Of a DNA stretch of 64,000 bases, positions 50,050 to 58,929 are shown piece by piece; within the stretch, counting starts at the first letter, position 1, and every line of letters begins with the position of its first letter. This DNA comes from CAVPKN01 sp964588495. Lineage in GTDB: Bacteria > Chlamydiota > Chlamydiia > Chlamydiales > JAAKFR01. The stretch covers positions 9,457 to 73,456 of the forward strand of contig CAZPPS010000010.1 in assembly GCA_964588495.1 (NCBI GenBank), written 5' to 3'. The notes beneath the pieces were generated by a model, which saw only the letters and a list, made by a program, of their open reading frames with translations, had not been told where the DNA came from and did no database searches. Both the position numbers and the translations under genes were made by a program.

Positions 50050-52531
50050 AGGCAGCAGGGGCAGGCGCTGCTGGGATTTCCAGCTCGTCGAAGATGAGTT
50101 TTTCATCTTTGACGCTGATGCGGTACTTCTTGGCCTGGCCAGGCTGCAAGATCAGCTTTTCGGCGAGGGGATCTTCCACATACTGCTCGAGCGCACGGCG
50201 TAAAGGACGTGCTCCCATCTCAGGGACGTGTCCGACTTTAACGAGATGATGGATTGCATCTTCTGTCATCTCGATAAAAATGTGGTATTTAGCCAAACGC
50301 TTTTTCACTTTTTCGAGTTCCAGATGGACAATTTCAGAAAGTCCTGCCTCGTCGAGCGGCTTAAAGATGACCGTTCCATCGAGTCTATTGATAAACTCAG
50401 GCTTCAGGTGCTTTTTCATCGCCCCTTCGATCTTCTCTTTGATCACCTTAAACTCTGGCAGTCCTGTTCTTCCAGAGAAACCAATGTCGCTGGATTTGCG
50501 GATCAGATCGGCTCCCAAGTTGGAGGTCATGATCACAATCGCATGGCGGAAATCCACTTTTCTTCCAAAAGAATCGGTAAGCCTTCCATCTTCAAGGATC
50601 TGGAGGAGCAGATCCATCACATCTGGGTGGGCTTTTTCAATCTCATCGAATAAGACGACACAATAAGGACGCTGGCGGACACGCTCCGTGAGCTGGCCAC
50701 CCTCTTCATGGCCAACATAGCCTGGAGGGGAGCCGGTCATACGACTGACCGCAAATTTTTCCATGTACTCAGACATGTCGACTTGGATGAGCGCATCTTC
50801 GCCCCCATACATGTGCTGGGCAAGAAGGCGTGCCAAGTGCGTTTTACCAACCCCTGTGGGGCCTAAAAAGAGGAAAGAGCCGGTTGGACGGTTTGGATCT
50901 TTAATTCCCGTGCGCCCTCTTCGGATTGCTCTACAAACAGCATCGACCGCTTCGTCTTGGCCAATAATCTGAGAGCGGAGCGTCTCTTCCATCTTCATCA
51001 ATTTTTGGGTCTCTTCTTCCGTCAATTGAGTGACAGGAATTCCTGTTTGAGATGAGACAACAAGAGCGACTGCATCCTCATCTACTGGGACTTGATGCTC
51101 GTCTTTGTGCGTTTCCCACTCTGAGCGGATCGTTTGGAGCTTTTCTCTCAGCTTTTTCTCATCATCGCGCAGCCGTGCTGCTTTTTCATACTCTTGCGTG
51201 CTGATCGCCTTCTCTTTGGCCTGACGCGTCTCTTCAATTTGGGCTTCAAGATTTGCAATATCAGAAGGTTGATTCATTGTTGCTATGCGCATACGGGCGC
51301 CTGCTTCATCGAGCAGATCGATCGCCTTATCGGGTAAGAAACGGCCGTAAACATATCTATCAGACAAAATCGCAGCAGCTTGCAGCGCTTCATCTGTGAT
51401 AGTCACATTGTGGTGCTCTTCGTATTTTTTCTTCAAACCGCGCAAAATTTCGATCGTGTCATCCACGCTAGGCGGCTGCACGAGAATTTTTTGGAAACGG
51501 CGCTCTAAAGCGGCATCCTTTTCAATGTGTTTTCTATATTCGTCAATTGTTGTGGCGCCAATACACTGAAGCTCACCTCTTGAGAGTGCAGGTTTTAAAA
51601 TATTGGAGGCATCGATAGCCCCTTCAGCAGCTCCGGCGCCCACGATTGTGTGCAGCTCATCGATAAAAAGGAGAATGTTTCCATGCTTTTTGATCTCATC
51701 CATGACCGCTTTGATCCGCTCTTCGAACTGGCCTCGGTATTTGGTTCCAGCGATCATAAGAGCTAAATCGAGTGTGATGAGCTTTTTCTTTCTCAAATTG
51801 TCGGGAACTTCACCCTTGACAATTCTTTGGGCAAGTCCTTCCACAATCGCCGTTTTTCCAACCCCTGCTTCTCCGATCAAAACGGGATTATTTTTCCGTC
51901 TGCGGCACAAAATGAGGATCAGTCTTTCAACCTCTGAGGATCTTCCGATGACAGGATCGAGCTTCCCTTCACGGCTCATTTCAGTCAGATCGTAACCATA
52001 AGCGCGCAATGCCGGCAGTTTTTCTGACGATTTTTCTTGATTTTTGGCAGAAGAGCCTCCGCCGCCCGATGAGCTGGGGGGAAGCTGTAAATTAAAGGTT
52101 TCAAGCTCTCTAAGAACTTCTTTGCGTACCTCTTGAAGGTCGACATTGAGGTTTTCCAATACTTGAGCGCCTACGCCATCTGTCTGACGCAAAAGTCCTA
52201 ACAGGAGATGCTCTGTCCCCACATAATTATGGCCGAGATTGGCAGCTTCTTCGTTGGCAAATTCAAAAACTTTTTTGACTCTCCCCGTGAGAGCAGGATC
52301 TCCATAGACCTGAATTTCAGGACCATAGCCAACTAAACGTTCAACTTCCTGCCGGACAGTTTCAAAATCGAGGCCAAGATTGCGCAGGACATTGACTGCA
52401 ACTCCTTGGCCCAATTTCAATAAGCCTAAAAGTAGGTGTTCGGTTCCTAAATAATTGTGATTGAGTCTTTGGGCTTCTTTTTTTGCCAGCTTGATGACTT
52501 GTTTTGCGCGATTTGTGAACTTATCAAACAT
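50048..52531 (-). CDS. clpC: ClpC, ATP-dependent Clp protease ATP-binding subunit
   Basis: The 827-residue Hsp100 has two N-terminal Clp repeats, a first AAA+ module (Walker A GEAGVGKTAIVEG), a middle domain with a UVR-like EYEKAARLRDDEKKLREKL, and a second AAA+ module (GPTGVGKTHLARLL, DMSEYMEKFAVSRM). It unfolds substrates for ClpP. A glycine/serine-rich linker sits near 150-165 and an Ala/Pro tail ends the protein. Corresponds to CT286. Confidence 0.97.
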   Translation of the reverse strand: MFDKFTNRAKQVIKLAKKEAQRLNHNYLGTEHLLLGLLKLGQGVAVNVLRNLGLDFETVRQEVERLVGYGPEIQVYGDPALTGRVKKVFEFANEEAANLGHNYVGTEHLLLGLLRQTDGVGAQVLENLNVDLQEVRKEVLRELETFNLQLPPSSSGGGGSSAKNQEKSSEKLPALRAYGYDLTEMSREGKLDPVIGRSSEVERLILILCRRRKNNPVLIGEAGVGKTAIVEGLAQRIVKGEVPDNLRKKKLITLDLALMIAGTKYRGQFEERIKAVMDEIKKHGNILLFIDELHTIVGAGAAEGAIDASNILKPALSRGELQCIGATTIDEYRKHIEKDAALERRFQKILVQPPSVDDTIEILRGLKKKYEEHHNVTITDEALQAAAILSDRYVYGRFLPDKAIDLLDEAGARMRIATMNQPSDIANLEAQIEETRQAKEKAISTQEYEKAARLRDDEKKLREKLQTIRSEWETHKDEHQVPVDEDAVALVVSSQTGIPVTQLTEEETQKLMKMEETLRSQIIGQDEAVDAVCRAIRRGRTGIKDPNRPTGSFLFLGPTGVGKTHLARLLAQHMYGGEDALIQVDMSEYMEKFAVSRMTGSPPGYVGHEEGGQLTERVRQRPYCVVLFDEIEKAHPDVMDLLLQILEDGRLTDSFGRKVDFRHAIVIMTSNLGADLIRKSSDIGFSGRTGLPEFKVIKEKIEGAMKKHLKPEFINRLDGTVIFKPLDEAGLSEIVHLELEKVKKRLAKYHIFIEMTEDAIHHLVKVGHVPEMGARPLRRALEQYVEDPLAEKLILQPGQAKKYRISVKDEKLIFDELEIPAAPAPAA

Positions 52532-52556
52532 AGGTCTTTTCCGTGGTTCGAGCTTT

Positions 52557-52721
52557 CGAGGATGTTTACAAAATCATCGACATTGCTTTTTGCGCTTTTT
52601 TTGCCTGTTAGATTGTTCTAGCTCGGTCAAGTATTTCTACTATGTCACTCGCAAGAACCAAGCAAACAGGCAAAAAAAAACATCAAAAATCAACTTGTCG
52701 CTGACTCTATAAACATCCTCT
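52557..52721 (+). repeat. Palindromic element family C, copy 2
   Basis: Outer arms CGAGGATGTTTACAAAATCA (52557) and GACTCTATAAACATCCTC (52703-52720) pair with a few mismatches. The core contains TTGCTTTTTGCGCTTTTTTT and GCAAAAAAAAACATCAAAAA, as in copy 1 before accD, but the outer arms are unrelated. The remaining stretch to lplA (52722-52938) is AT-rich and shows no gene. Confidence 0.8.
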
Positions 52722-52938
52722 TGTGGTAGCGTATACGTTAAAATCAATATTAGTGCTAGACCAATCTTAACTTTTAAAAAGGGGTTAATTCAACTCATTT
52801 TTTAAGCAACACAGAGACAAACAAATATATTCCAGTTGTTTTTAATGTTAATTTTTTGTTAATCTTTTTCTCCTGAACCTGAGTTTGGGTTATTTTTCTG
52901 TGAGAAAAAACAAAACTCAAGTGACAAATGGAAGGGTT

Positions 52939-53658
52939 ATGGATTGGAATATTCTCGATACGGGATCTCGCTCAGCTGCTGCAAATATGGAGCTGGATGC
53001 GGCCCTTCTATTTGATTTGCAGGAAGAAAAAGAGGGAATTTTACACCTTTATGATTGGGATCATGATGCGGCCACTTATGGTCATTTTATTGATCCTGAG
53101 AACTTTTTAAATATGGAAGGTGTAAGAAAATATCATCTCGATTTGGCAAAAAGGCCGACTGGCGGAGGGATTATTTTTCACAACTGTGATTTGGCCTTCT
53201 CTGTTTTAGTCCCCGCAACCTCTCCCTGGTTTTCATCAAATCCTCTTGATAATTACGCATTTATTAATAACCGCGTCATTTGGGCTATCCAGAAAATGAT
53301 CGGTAAACCCGCTGAACTTTTACCAGAAGAGCCCATTCCTTTAGATCAGCAATGCCGCAGTTTTTGCATGGCGAAACCGACCAAGTACGATGTCATGATT
53401 CAGGGAAAAAAAATTGGGGGAGCCGCTCAAAGAAAGACGCGAGATGGTTTTTTACATCAAGGATCGATTGCCATGGGTTTTTTACCTGAAAGCTTCTTGG
53501 TTGAAGTGTTAGCGGGTGGATCTCAAGTGCTTGAGGGTATGAAACAAAATAGCTTTACACTTCTTGGCTCTGGCTGGAACGAAGAACAGCTCAAAAAAGC
53601 AAGACAGGAGCTGCGTCAATTGTTAATGCAAGCTTTTTCAGATGCATATGATGGTTAA
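52939..53658 (+). CDS. lplA: Lipoate-protein ligase A family protein
   Basis: The 239-residue enzyme has the LplA/BPL-fold pattern: MDWNILDTGSRSAAANMELD, AKRPTGGGIIFHNCDLAFS and KPTKYDVMIQGKKIGGAAQR, with the lysine of the adenylate site. It attaches lipoate to E2 and GcsH lysines. I use ATG 52939, which has a clear GGAAGGG ribosome site; the frame extends upstream without homology. Corresponds to CT285, and gcsH is in this window. Confidence 0.92.
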   Translation: MDWNILDTGSRSAAANMELDAALLFDLQEEKEGILHLYDWDHDAATYGHFIDPENFLNMEGVRKYHLDLAKRPTGGGIIFHNCDLAFSVLVPATSPWFSSNPLDNYAFINNRVIWAIQKMIGKPAELLPEEPIPLDQQCRSFCMAKPTKYDVMIQGKKIGGAAQRKTRDGFLHQGSIAMGFLPESFLVEVLAGGSQVLEGMKQNSFTLLGSGWNEEQLKKARQELRQLLMQAFSDAYDG

Positions 53659-55207
53659 AAGAGGCAATTGCAAAACTCATTTACCCGGCAAAATCGCTCT
53701 TTTGAGGCCATTTGCATCCATTCTCCTCGGCCGGCTCAACGAAGGCCGCCCTCGTCAAATGGAACGTGGCAGCTTTGCTGCCACTTGCAACTGGCCTCAA
53801 AATCATCAATTTTTCCGGGCAAAGCAGTTTTGCAACTACCTCAAAAGATTTCTTTTTTGCACATGTTTGTTCTTTTTAGCGTTTCGTCCGGTATCTGCGG
53901 AAGACAACCGGGTGATTGTGTGTGAAAATGGCCTCGAAATGCTCGCATGGGATTTGGATTTTCTCAAAAATGCGGAGCAATCTGTGGAGATGCTTCCCTG
54001 CTTTTTTGGGGGCGATATTGCCCAGATACTACTCAAAGCCGTTGAGAAGCGCTTGTCAGAAGTTTCTACACTCCAAGTTCATATGTTAGCTTCTGCTGTC
54101 TTTATGGAAGAAGAAGATTGGGATCTTGTTCATTCTTTACGTTTAAACTATCCCGATAATTTTCATTTTGTGCTTGCTGTCCAAGTCCCTTTATTTTCTA
54201 CAGAAGTGACCACAATCGACAATCACGTCAAAATGTTTGTCGTCGATGAACATTATTTTTCCGCAGGGGGGACTAATCTCGAAGAGCGGCATTGTTCTGA
54301 GGGGACATTCAACCCCAAAAAACCGACGAAAAATACAAAAACAGCTGCGAATTTGCTCTCTGAGGCCATGCGCGATCAAGATATTGTGGGAGCTGGCCCC
54401 CTTGCCAAAGATTTAAGACACTTATTTTTTGATCTATTCTCCATTTGGGAGAACTACGAAAAAAACCTGATCTTGTACACAGATCCTAAAAAATCCTTAA
54501 GCTATAACCATTATTTTGAAGTGAATGCCACACCCTTTGCTCCCCTTTTTGAGCATTCCAATAGGATAAGGGAGCTCAAACCTGGGAAAGTTGAGATATT
54601 TCTTGGCGGCCCTCATCAAAAAAACAACAAAGTCACAGAAAAATACCTGAGTTTGATCCGGGAAGCAAAAGAAGAAATTATTCTTGAGCATCTCTATTTT
54701 CTCCCGATAGACCCCATTCTTGAAGCTCTTATGGATGCGGCAAGGCGGGGAGTCAAAATCACTTTAGTCACAAATGGAATTTCTGAAAAAAGCCCCGATG
54801 GAGCTTTGTGCTTTGTTTGGGGCAATAGAATGTCCTATGTCCCCTTGTTTTATGGGGACACCTTTCATTTTTGGGATATTTGCTCTATAAAGAAAATGGT
54901 ACCCAAAAATACGCAAATCTTTGAATATAATGTAGATCAGGTGTACTTGCACAAAAAAGTGATGCTCGTTGATCGCAAAATTGCTCTCGTTGGAAGCTAT
55001 AATTTCAGCGTGAAAAGCGCCTATGGCGATTATGAGCTGGTTTGTGTCATCGATTCTCCTGAAGTTACTGGTGATGTGTACAAAGTTTTCCAAAGAGATT
55101 TGAAATTTTCGCGTCAAATATCCCCCCAAGAGGCCTGTGAATGGTATTTTGATCCTTTCCTTTCCTGTTATGGGACAATGCAGAAAAGATTTAGCGGGTT
55201 TATGTGA
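53642..55207 (+). CDS. Secreted phospholipase D-family protein, copy 1
   Basis: The protein has two HKD motifs, HVKMFVVD followed by GGTNLEE, and HKKVMLVD followed by GSYNFS, the pair that forms the PLD active site. The signal peptide core LKRFLFCTCLFFLAF..SAED lines up with the start of copy 2, but here no ATG precedes it. Translation must begin at ATG 53642 or 53759, within or before the palindromic element, adding about 30-70 extra residues. PLD proteins in chlamydiae are linked to lipid remodelling at the inclusion (CT284 is the positional match). Start uncertain. Confidence 0.85.
   Translation: MHMMVKRGNCKTHLPGKIALLRPFASILLGRLNEGRPRQMERGSFAATCNWPQNHQFFRAKQFCNYLKRFLFCTCLFFLAFRPVSAEDNRVIVCENGLEMLAWDLDFLKNAEQSVEMLPCFFGGDIAQILLKAVEKRLSEVSTLQVHMLASAVFMEEEDWDLVHSLRLNYPDNFHFVLAVQVPLFSTEVTTIDNHVKMFVVDEHYFSAGGTNLEERHCSEGTFNPKKPTKNTKTAANLLSEAMRDQDIVGAGPLAKDLRHLFFDLFSIWENYEKNLILYTDPKKSLSYNHYFEVNATPFAPLFEHSNRIRELKPGKVEIFLGGPHQKNNKVTEKYLSLIREAKEEIILEHLYFLPIDPILEALMDAARRGVKITLVTNGISEKSPDGALCFVWGNRMSYVPLFYGDTFHFWDICSIKKMVPKNTQIFEYNVDQVYLHKKVMLVDRKIALVGSYNFSVKSAYGDYELVCVIDSPEVTGDVYKVFQRDLKFSRQISPQEACEWYFDPFLSCYGTMQKRFSGFM
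53668..53835 (+). repeat. 168-base palindromic element at the start of the first PLD gene
   Basis: TTGCAAAACTC...CCCGG...TTTTGAGGCCATTTGCA on the left pairs over about 48 bases with TGCAACTGGCCTCAAAA...CCGGG...AGTTTTGCAA on the right. Inside are two smaller hairpins, GGCCG/CGGCC-like and the perfect GTGGCAGC TTT GCTGCCAC (53766-53784). No second copy was noticed in the window. It lies within the readable frame of the first PLD gene, ahead of its signal peptide core. Confidence 0.85.
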
Positions 55208-56568
55208 AAAAACTAGTCTTATTCTTTTTACTGATCTGTGCTCCTTGTCTTTTTGCGAATCAAGAAGATAATCAAATTCTTGTCGTTGACAATGGCCTTG
55301 AGATGTTCGAGTGGGATCTTGAATTTGTCAGTTTTGCTGAACAATCGGTTGAAGTGAATGCCTGTTTTTTAGGGGGAACGATTGCCCAGAGACTCTTTGC
55401 TGCCCTCGATGTGAGATTAAGCGAAGCTTCACAGCTTCACGCTTATATACTGACAGCAGCGATTCTTTTAGAGAAAGAAGATTGGGAATATATTGAGCTT
55501 TTAAGAGCCAAATACCCAGGCCGTTTTCATTTTCAGCTCAATGTCACCGTTCCGACGCTCACTCCAGATATCGCGGGCATCGATAATCATTGTAAAATGT
55601 TTATTGTCGACGAAACCTATTTTTCAGTGGGGGGGACCAATCTCGATCAGTCCCAATGTACAGATGGCAGTTATACCCCACCAAGAAATAACAATAAGCT
55701 CTCCACACTTGCAGATTCGCTCCCTGCCGGAATGCGAGATCAGGACATTGTGGGGAAAGGTTCTTTTGCCCAAAACTTAAGAAAAATGTTTCACCAGCAA
55801 TATGCGCTGTGGGAGAACTACGATCGGACAGGGATTTTTGAAAAAGATGTCACAAAATTCGAAAAAAATCACTATTTTGAGATCACCCAAAGAGGGTGTG
55901 CTGACCGATTTGAGAACTTGAGCGAGAAACGTCTTTTGAGCTCGGAAAATATGAAGTTAATTGGCGGGGGCCCTCATCAAAAGCAAAACGCCATTACTCT
56001 TGCCTACGTGAAACTCATTGAGGAGGCGAAAGAAGAAATCTTCATTGGCAATCTCTACTCGTGTCCTGTAGAGCCCATTTTGGATGCCCTTTTAGCTGCC
56101 ATTAACCGGGGAGTGAAGCTCAACTTTATCACAAATGGAGTCAGCGAAATTGCCCCTCAATATACACAGTTTTTTTGTTGGGCCAACCGGATCCATTATG
56201 TCCCCCTATTTTATGGGAAAACTTACCATTTTTGGGATGCTTGGACGATGGATAGACAGCCTCTTTTGAATACCCGAATCTTTGAGTACCATCTCAAAGA
56301 TGTCCTTTATCACAAAAAAATGATGATCATTGATGGAAAAAAGTGTGTGGTTGGCAGCTACAATTTGGGATACCGGAGCCATATGGGTGATTACGAGCTG
56401 ATTGTTGAGATGGATTCTGAAGAGATTGCTTCCGACTTAAGACGTGTGCTTGAAAGAGATTTGATGTATTCTAGGGAAGTTTTGCCCAAAGAGGCCTGCG
56501 CGTGGTATTTTGATCCGCTGAAGGTTTCGCTGGGCGAAATGCAGAAGCGCTTTCATGGGTTATTATAA
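55204..56568 (+). CDS. Secreted phospholipase D-family protein, copy 2
   Basis: The 454-residue protein has a normal short signal peptide (MKKLVLFFLLICAPCLFANQ) and two intact HKD motifs, HCKMFIVD followed by GGTNLDQ, and HKKMMIIDG followed by GSYNLGY. It aligns end to end with copy 1 (for example DNGLEMFEWDLEFV against ENGLEMLAWDLDFL), so the two are a tandem duplicate. GTG 55204 overlaps the stop of copy 1. Enzymatic substrate (phospholipid or nucleic acid) is not known. Confidence 0.92.
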   Translation: MKKLVLFFLLICAPCLFANQEDNQILVVDNGLEMFEWDLEFVSFAEQSVEVNACFLGGTIAQRLFAALDVRLSEASQLHAYILTAAILLEKEDWEYIELLRAKYPGRFHFQLNVTVPTLTPDIAGIDNHCKMFIVDETYFSVGGTNLDQSQCTDGSYTPPRNNNKLSTLADSLPAGMRDQDIVGKGSFAQNLRKMFHQQYALWENYDRTGIFEKDVTKFEKNHYFEITQRGCADRFENLSEKRLLSSENMKLIGGGPHQKQNAITLAYVKLIEEAKEEIFIGNLYSCPVEPILDALLAAINRGVKLNFITNGVSEIAPQYTQFFCWANRIHYVPLFYGKTYHFWDAWTMDRQPLLNTRIFEYHLKDVLYHKKMMIIDGKKCVVGSYNLGYRSHMGDYELIVEMDSEEIASDLRRVLERDLMYSREVLPKEACAWYFDPLKVSLGEMQKRFHGLL

Positions 56569-56570
56569 AA

Positions 56571-56620
56571 CCCGTGCCCGTGCCCGCCCCTAACCCGGTT
56601 AACGGGCGGGCACAGGCACA
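56571..56620 (+). repeat. GC-rich hairpin after the PLD pair
   Basis: GTGCCCGTGCCCGCCC and GGGCGGGCACAGGCAC form a 16-base stem with one mismatch and a TAACCCGGTTAAC loop that itself pairs. It has no T-run, so it is not a classical terminator. The sharply higher GC differs from neighbouring DNA. Confidence 0.6.
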
Positions 56621-56713
56621 GGCAGGGGAAGCGCGGAAAAAATCTGAGCTTCCCGTTATTTGCTCATGGTGTATAATCTGGCAATCGTACAAAAAAGTTA
56701 GAAGATAAACTCT

Positions 56714-58750
56714 ATGCTCCATTTTTTTCGAAGATATCAAAAAATTGTTTTTCTGTTCACGACGATCGTTGTTGTGTTGAGCTTTGTATTTTTTGGAACC
56801 TACCAGGCAATTGCCCCAGCTATTCACAATAGCAAAGGGGGAGGAGAAGAGCCGCAAAGCTACACAATGCAAATGTCCCGTTTTCTCAATTCCGAAGAGT
56901 GGATGAGCACTAAGCAGCTTTTTGAAGCCAATTTTCTCAATGACAGTGTCATTTCAAAGGAGTTTTTGGAAACAGGAATGGCCGATTTGATCGTGGCATC
57001 CTCTCCGGAGCGGTTTCAAAAAGATTTTGAAGAAAAATTGGAGCGGGAAAAAGAGTATCAACCCTACACACACCCCTATTTGCCCACTCTTTCAGCAAAT
57101 AGCTTGTGGTCGATGTTTGCTCCCGATCTTCCAGTTAAACTGAAGGCTCACCAGGAAGGAAAAGGGCAATTTAAGGAAAGATGCGAGCTATTTTTAGCAC
57201 AGAAAAAGTGCCCTCCTGCATTCTTTTCTCAGGTCATCCGCTACCAGGAAAGAAATAATCCGCACCTTCCGCCCGATCCACGCCTTGCTCGGGAAGATAA
57301 CGCCCTTTTCGCCTATTACGATCTGACAGATTGGTTTGGAGCCAATTTTGTCGATGCGATCTCTGAAACGATCATCAGCACAGCTCAAATTGCCCGCAAA
57401 AGTGGCTACAAAGTGACTAAAAGTGAACTACTGGCAGATCTTATCTTAAGGTCCACCCAAGTCTATAATGCGATGAAAGATTCGGGTCAAATCCCTGCAA
57501 ATGATGGCTATGGGCTTTTTCAGTTTTACCTCAAACAAATGGGCATGCGCGAAGAAACAGCTCTTAAAATTTGGGAAGATGTCACCCTTTTTAGACGGCT
57601 TTTGCACGCAGTCGGAGATGGCAGCGGCCTTGTCGACACGATGGCGACAGCCCCTTTTTACAGCTTTGCTTATGAAAATGCTTTGGTCGAGACAACGCAG
57701 TTGGCTCCAGAGTATCGCTTCAAATCGATGGATGATTTGAAACGATTTGAAACGTATCTGGCAGCGGTTGGTCAAAAAAAGACTTCACCTTTGAGCATAC
57801 CTCTTGAATATGATTCTCTGGAAGCTGTCGAGAAACGGGCAGCTGAACTGGTTTGCAAAAGATATGATCTTTACTACACAGAAATTTCCAAAAGGGGCTT
57901 ACAATCTAAAGTTGGGGTTAAAGAGACTCTCCAGTGGGAATGTGACTCAGAAAATTGGCAAAAGTTGCAAAAACAATTCCCGGAACTTGCTCAAAAAACA
58001 GGGACCCCTTTCGAAATTCTGGAAGCAATGGATCGTAAGGGACGGAAGCTTGTAGACACTTTTGTAAGGAAACAAATTGTTGATGCCCATCCTGAGTGGA
58101 TTACAGTTGCTCTTCTACAATCGGATTTGCAAGAAAAAGAGGTATTTTTAGGGACAAAAAGTGACAAGCCGTTCGCTGGCATCACGGATGTGGCCCGTTT
58201 CATTGCTGATTTGGACAAAGAGGATGAGCTTGTGGGCTACACACAAGACGGTGTGCATTTTTACCGCATTTTGGTAAACCAACGTGATGAAAAGCAGATT
58301 TTGAGCTACAAAGAGGCGCTCAAAGCTAATGTGCTGGATAAATTGAGCGGCAGCCTAAAAGCTGATGAGCTTGTTAAGGCTGTTGTGGAGGCCTGCCCTT
58401 CCCGTTATAAGACCGAGGCTTTTGCCTACCGCTTTGCAAAGTTCATGGATGAGCATAAAGAGAAGGCCATCACAGGCACGCTAGGAGCACAATTCCAGTT
58501 TGAGAAAAAACAGAGAACGATCAGCCGCTCAGAGCCCAGCTTTATTGCCATAAACGATGTGCTTAATTTAGAGGTGGGATCTAGCTCAAAAGTTCAGATC
58601 AACACTGTTGAAGGGGCCTATTTTTACCGCTTTCTTGAGAAGAAAACCGACAAGAGTGTGCCAGTAGAAAAGCTCATTCTCCTGCAGGAGCTCCTCTCTA
58701 AAGAAGCTCGCCTCCGCTACTTTGAGTCCATTTTGAGCAAGAAGGTATAA
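56714..58750 (+). CDS. PpiD/SurA-like membrane-anchored periplasmic protein
   Basis: The 678-residue protein starts LHFFRRYQKIVFLFTTIVVV then FVFFGTYQ, the one-helix anchor typical of PpiD. A large extracytoplasmic part follows with SurA-N-like helices and repeats resembling parvulin-family chaperones. I see no clear peptidyl-prolyl isomerase core motif, so it may be a chaperone without isomerase activity. Position just before gcsH suggests a conserved chlamydial envelope factor. Moderately sure of the PpiD relation. Confidence 0.7.
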   Translation: MLHFFRRYQKIVFLFTTIVVVLSFVFFGTYQAIAPAIHNSKGGGEEPQSYTMQMSRFLNSEEWMSTKQLFEANFLNDSVISKEFLETGMADLIVASSPERFQKDFEEKLEREKEYQPYTHPYLPTLSANSLWSMFAPDLPVKLKAHQEGKGQFKERCELFLAQKKCPPAFFSQVIRYQERNNPHLPPDPRLAREDNALFAYYDLTDWFGANFVDAISETIISTAQIARKSGYKVTKSELLADLILRSTQVYNAMKDSGQIPANDGYGLFQFYLKQMGMREETALKIWEDVTLFRRLLHAVGDGSGLVDTMATAPFYSFAYENALVETTQLAPEYRFKSMDDLKRFETYLAAVGQKKTSPLSIPLEYDSLEAVEKRAAELVCKRYDLYYTEISKRGLQSKVGVKETLQWECDSENWQKLQKQFPELAQKTGTPFEILEAMDRKGRKLVDTFVRKQIVDAHPEWITVALLQSDLQEKEVFLGTKSDKPFAGITDVARFIADLDKEDELVGYTQDGVHFYRILVNQRDEKQILSYKEALKANVLDKLSGSLKADELVKAVVEACPSRYKTEAFAYRFAKFMDEHKEKAITGTLGAQFQFEKKQRTISRSEPSFIAINDVLNLEVGSSSKVQINTVEGAYFYRFLEKKTDKSVPVEKLILLQELLSKEARLRYFESILSKKV

Positions 58751-58751
58751 A

Positions 58752-58896
58752 GCTTCCTTGGAGTGCGGCGATTTTTCGCCGCCCTTCAATAGTCGATAAG
58801 TTTATTTGGCTTGGAGAGCTTCGAATGATTGACCATATTGCTGGGAAATCTCTTTTATCAATTTAAGGGCGGCGAAGAATCGCCGTACGCCAGGAG
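58752..58896 (+). repeat. Intergenic palindrome, family B, copy 4
   Basis: CTTCCTTGGAGTGCGGCGAT, TTTCGCCGCCCTTCAAT (58752-58790) and AAGGGCGGCGAAGAATCGCC then TACGCCAGGAGAG (58864-58896) are inverted arms of family B. The gap before the next gene is otherwise empty. Confidence 0.82.
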
Positions 58897-58929
58897 AGCT
58901 CAGCGACTAAAAATAAAATTTCAATCCTT

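Noticed and set aside
56571..56620. Terminator for the PLD pair
   Set aside because: Strong GC-rich stem but no T-run, so kept only as a hairpin repeat.
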